From Bacillota bacterium (GTDB taxonomy: Bacteria > Bacillota > Clostridia > Christensenellales > Aristaeellaceae): a DNA stretch of 64,000 nt. Under the pieces are notes generated by a model. The model was not told the DNA's origin, ran no database searches, and saw only the letters and a list, made by a program, of their open reading frames with translations. This document shows, one piece after another, positions 60,282 through 64,000 of the stretch. Both the position numbers and the translations under genes were made by a program. The stretch spans positions 1 through 64,000 of the forward strand of contig JAEZTL010000055.1 in the NCBI GenBank assembly GCA_023421395.1. Reading direction: 5' to 3'. Numbering within the stretch: the first letter of the stretch is position 1; the number at the start of each line of letters is the position of its first letter.

Positions 60282-61343
60282 GGACAGCACCTCCCGTCGC
60301 CGCCGCGCGGCTGCGTTTGCGGGACGCAAAGAGCTTGCGCACCGGTTCGGACTGAAGCACGATGACCACCGCGATGATCATCGCCTCAAAGGCCATGATC
60401 GCCTCGGAAACCACGCCGAAGAAATAGACCAGCGTGACGATCGTCTGGATGATCAGGGAGCCGATCACCGTGCCCGTCAGGCTGAACTTGCCGCCGGACA
60501 TGCTGGTGCCGCCGATGACCACCGCCAGAATTGCGTTCATTTCGTTGTTGATGCCAGCGTTGTTGGAATCGCAGGAGGAGATACGGCTGGAGTAGATCAG
60601 CCCCGAAATGCCCGAAAGGAAACCGGTGATCATGAAAGCGATCAGGATGATCCGGCTGGACTGAAGACCGGACACGCGGCTGGCGCTGGGGTTGACGCCA
60701 ACCGACTCCACAAACATGCCGTAGGATGTCTTGCGCGTAAAGAGCGCCACGCAGAGAATCACCACCGCGGTGATGATGATCGGCATGGGCAGCTTCAGGA
60801 AATAGCCCTGCGCGATCTGCTGAAACGGCGTGTACATCGTGGTAAACTGCTTGCCGTTGGTGGTGATCTGGGCGATGCCGCGCCCAGCCACCATCAAAAT
60901 CAGCGTCGCGATGATCGGCTGCATGCCAAGCTTCGAAATGAGCAAACCGTTGAACGCGCCCATCAGTGTGCAGACAGCCAGCGGCACCAAAATGACGAGG
61001 ATGTAGGGCATGACGGTGTAGTCGCCGGGCGTAGGGTATTCCAACACGTCCCAGCGCAGGAATTTCAGCGCCATCGCACCCGAAACCGCCACCAGCGCAC
61101 CCACGGACAGGTCGGTGCCCCCCAGCGCGATGACCAGCGTCATGCCCATGGCTATGATGGTGATCTCCGCGGAGCGGTTCAGAATGTCGATCGGAACGCC
61201 GTAAAACATGCCGGTGGACGGATTGATGACGACTTTCAGGAAGTCGGGCCGGAGGATCACGCTGACCAGCAGGATGGCCAGTTCCGCGACGACCGCCCAG
61301 AAAATTTTGGAGCGGACGATGGCCTCCCATTCAAATTTGCGCT

Positions 61344-61347
<4 letters not shown>
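60274..61347 (-). CDS. Sugar ABC transporter permease, YtfT type
   Basis: The 357-residue permease has TIIAMGMTLVIALGGTDLSV near the first third, then KLGMQPIIATLILMVAGRGI. The coupling loop reads SYGMFVESVGVNPSASRVSG, and MNAILAVVIGGTSMSGGKFS is the late signature. It pairs with the YjfF-type protein as a heterodimer. The ATG at 61347 overlaps the ATPase stop as ATGA, so all three cytoplasmic-side genes are coupled. The substrate is inferred as galactofuranose or a similar sugar. Confidence 0.9.
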
Positions 61348-62855
<1,508 letters not shown>

Positions 62856-62902
62856 AATATCATCCCCTCAATCACAATGCGTCGACGTATCGATATAGTA
62901 AG

Positions 62903-62933
62903 GACGGATGAGGGCGGCCGGCCCTCATCCGTC
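62903..62933 (-). terminator. Intercistronic hairpin after the binding-protein gene
   Basis: GACGGATGAGGGC pairs with GCCCTCATCCGTC across 5 bases. No U-run follows, so it probably stabilises the binding-protein mRNA or partly ends transcription, giving more binding protein than transporter. Confidence 0.65.
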
Positions 62934-62964
62934 TTGGCTCATTCACATAAGCCGGCAATAGGCA

Positions 62965-63960
62965 TTAGTACTTGCGATCGGCGATGACGTCCGCGGCCTT
63001 GATGGAGGTCTTGGTGCCGTCCGCGGTGTAAGCGATGCCACCGTCGGCGTCATAGGCGAACTCTTCGGGGTGCAGGACTTCGCGGCCGAAGGTCTTGCCA
63101 TCCTCCAGGTCCTTGATGGCCTGGACGACGAACGGAGAGTAGAGCGGCGTGCACTCGATGGTGGCGTTCATGTCGCCCGCAACGATCGCGTCGAACGCGG
63201 CCTTCACGGAGTCGCAGCCCACCACGATGATGTCTTTGCCCGGCACCTTGCCGGCGGCCTTGATGGCGGCGATGGCGCCAAGGCCCATATCGTCGTTCTC
63301 AGCGAACAGCAGGTCGATGTCCGGCTGGGACTTCAGGAAGCTCTCCATGACGGCCTGGCCTTCGGCGCGGGTGAAGTTGCCGGTCTGGGAAGCAACGATC
63401 TTGATGTTCGGGAAGTTCGCAAGCGCTTCGTTGATGCCGTTGGTGCGCTCGGTGGCGGCGGTGGCGCCGGTGGTGCCTTCGAGGACGACGGCGTTGATCT
63501 CTTCATCGCCGCGGCCGACGCTCTTCATGTAGTTGCCGGCCCAGAAGCCCATCCGGCGGCCTTCCTCGGTGAAGTCACCGCCGAAGGCGGCGGCGTACTC
63601 GATGTCATCCGCGCAGTCCGGCATGCGGTCGATCAGGATCAGCGGGATCTCGGCCTCGTTGACTTCCTTGAGGACCTCATCCCAACCGGTGGTCACGACG
63701 CCGGTAAAGAGGATGTAATCGACGCCCTGAGAGATGAAGTTACGCAGCGCCTTGATCTGGTTCTCCTGCTTCTGCTGGGCGTCGTCGTACACCAGGTCCC
63801 AGCCCTCGGCCTTGATGGCGTTGCACAGGTCGTCGGTGTTGGCGGTACGCCAGTCGGATTCCTGACCGATCTGCGAGAACGCGACCGTCAGCGCAGAAGC
63901 GCTCGCGCCAACGCCCAGCACCAGCGCCATTGCCAGTACCAGAGCAACCAGTTTCTTCAT
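62965..63960 (-). CDS. Sugar ABC transporter substrate-binding protein, YtfQ type
   Basis: The 331-residue binding protein has a signal peptide (KKLVALVLAMALVLGVGASA, cleavage near ASA). The mature part starts LTVAFSQIGQESDWRTANTD and continues QQKQENQIKALRNFISQGVD and VVTTGWDEVLKEVNEAEIPL, very like E. coli YtfQ, a galactofuranose-binding protein. ERTNGINEALANFPNIKIV, then FTRAEGQAVMESFLKS, follows the YtfQ order. No lipobox is visible, unusual for a Gram-positive-type organism, where such proteins are mostly lipoproteins. GGAGGG precedes ATG 63960. The promoter lies right of the window. Confidence 0.92.
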   Translation of the reverse strand: MKKLVALVLAMALVLGVGASASALTVAFSQIGQESDWRTANTDDLCNAIKAEGWDLVYDDAQQKQENQIKALRNFISQGVDYILFTGVVTTGWDEVLKEVNEAEIPLILIDRMPDCADDIEYAAAFGGDFTEEGRRMGFWAGNYMKSVGRGDEEINAVVLEGTTGATAATERTNGINEALANFPNIKIVASQTGNFTRAEGQAVMESFLKSQPDIDLLFAENDDMGLGAIAAIKAAGKVPGKDIIVVGCDSVKAAFDAIVAGDMNATIECTPLYSPFVVQAIKDLEDGKTFGREVLHPEEFAYDADGGIAYTADGTKTSIKAADVIADRKY

Positions 63961-64000
63961 AAGAGTCGTCCCTCCATTTTTAAATGTGAGCGGTCGACCG
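63961..64000 (-). promoter_or_regulatory. 5' leader of the ABC operon with a 10-base palindrome
   Basis: The last 40 bases hold the GGAGGG ribosome site and the palindrome CGGTCGACCG at the right edge, which could be part of an operator. The promoter is not visible. Confidence 0.25.

Overview
The window looks like chromosomal DNA of a GC-rich, Gram-positive-type anaerobe, most likely an uncultured gut member of Clostridia. Christensenellales or a neighbouring order would fit, but that placement is inference. The evidence is: ZapA next to MutS2 and a U32 protein, YebC, paired WYL regulators, a glycyl-radical enzyme with its activase, AGGAGG-type ribosome sites, and many sigma-A promoters with TTGACA/TATAAT or extended -10 (TGnTATAAT) elements. 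No rRNA, CRISPR array, integrase or insertion sequence was found.

Region 1 (1-5.4 kb, minus strand) is an RNA-repair island. Two WYL regulators precede a structured non-coding RNA, then a soluble slipin-like SPFH protein, an RlaP-type nucleotidyltransferase and RtcB RNA ligase, which runs off the left edge. The RNA has T-arm, closed acceptor-like hairpin and D-arm in that order. This is the circularly permuted tRNA-mimic layout of YrlA-type bacterial Y RNAs. It is the most interesting system in the window.

Region 2 (5.8-18.6 kb) is mixed housekeeping and accessory DNA. It holds a broken chemoreceptor gene, a run of SRPBCC, VOC and PhnB-like small enzymes, a nitroreductase-like gene that runs into pyruvate kinase from the opposite strand, a GNAT and HyuA pair, a Nudix-fold protein with a degenerate Nudix box, YebC and an MFS transporter.

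Region 3 (18.9-26.7 kb) holds a glycyl-radical activase, a DeoR regulator, a ROK kinase and a PflF/YbiW-type glycyl-radical enzyme, which look like a sugar or sugar-alcohol pathway. It continues with a YgjP-type metallopeptidase and the AmmeMemoRadiSam genes, in which MEMO and AMMECR1 are fused.

Region 4 (26.7-35.8 kb, minus strand) runs zapA, U32, mutS2, response regulator, histidine kinase, HtrA, FMN reductase and a ModE-like regulator. Region 5 is a secreted FMN-binding protein with a near-identical internal duplication.

Region 6 (38.1-51.1 kb, minus strand) is a complete arginine block, argG-H-C-J-B-D-F followed by carA and carB. CarB is fused in frame to a diverged DapF whose first catalytic cysteine is a serine. 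Region 7 (51.3-53.4 kb) is a decayed sugar ABC operon.

Region 8 (54.4-64 kb) holds SecDF, a KdpDE-like two-component pair, a YjbR protein and an intact YtfQRT-YjfF-type sugar ABC transporter whose promoter lies beyond the right edge.
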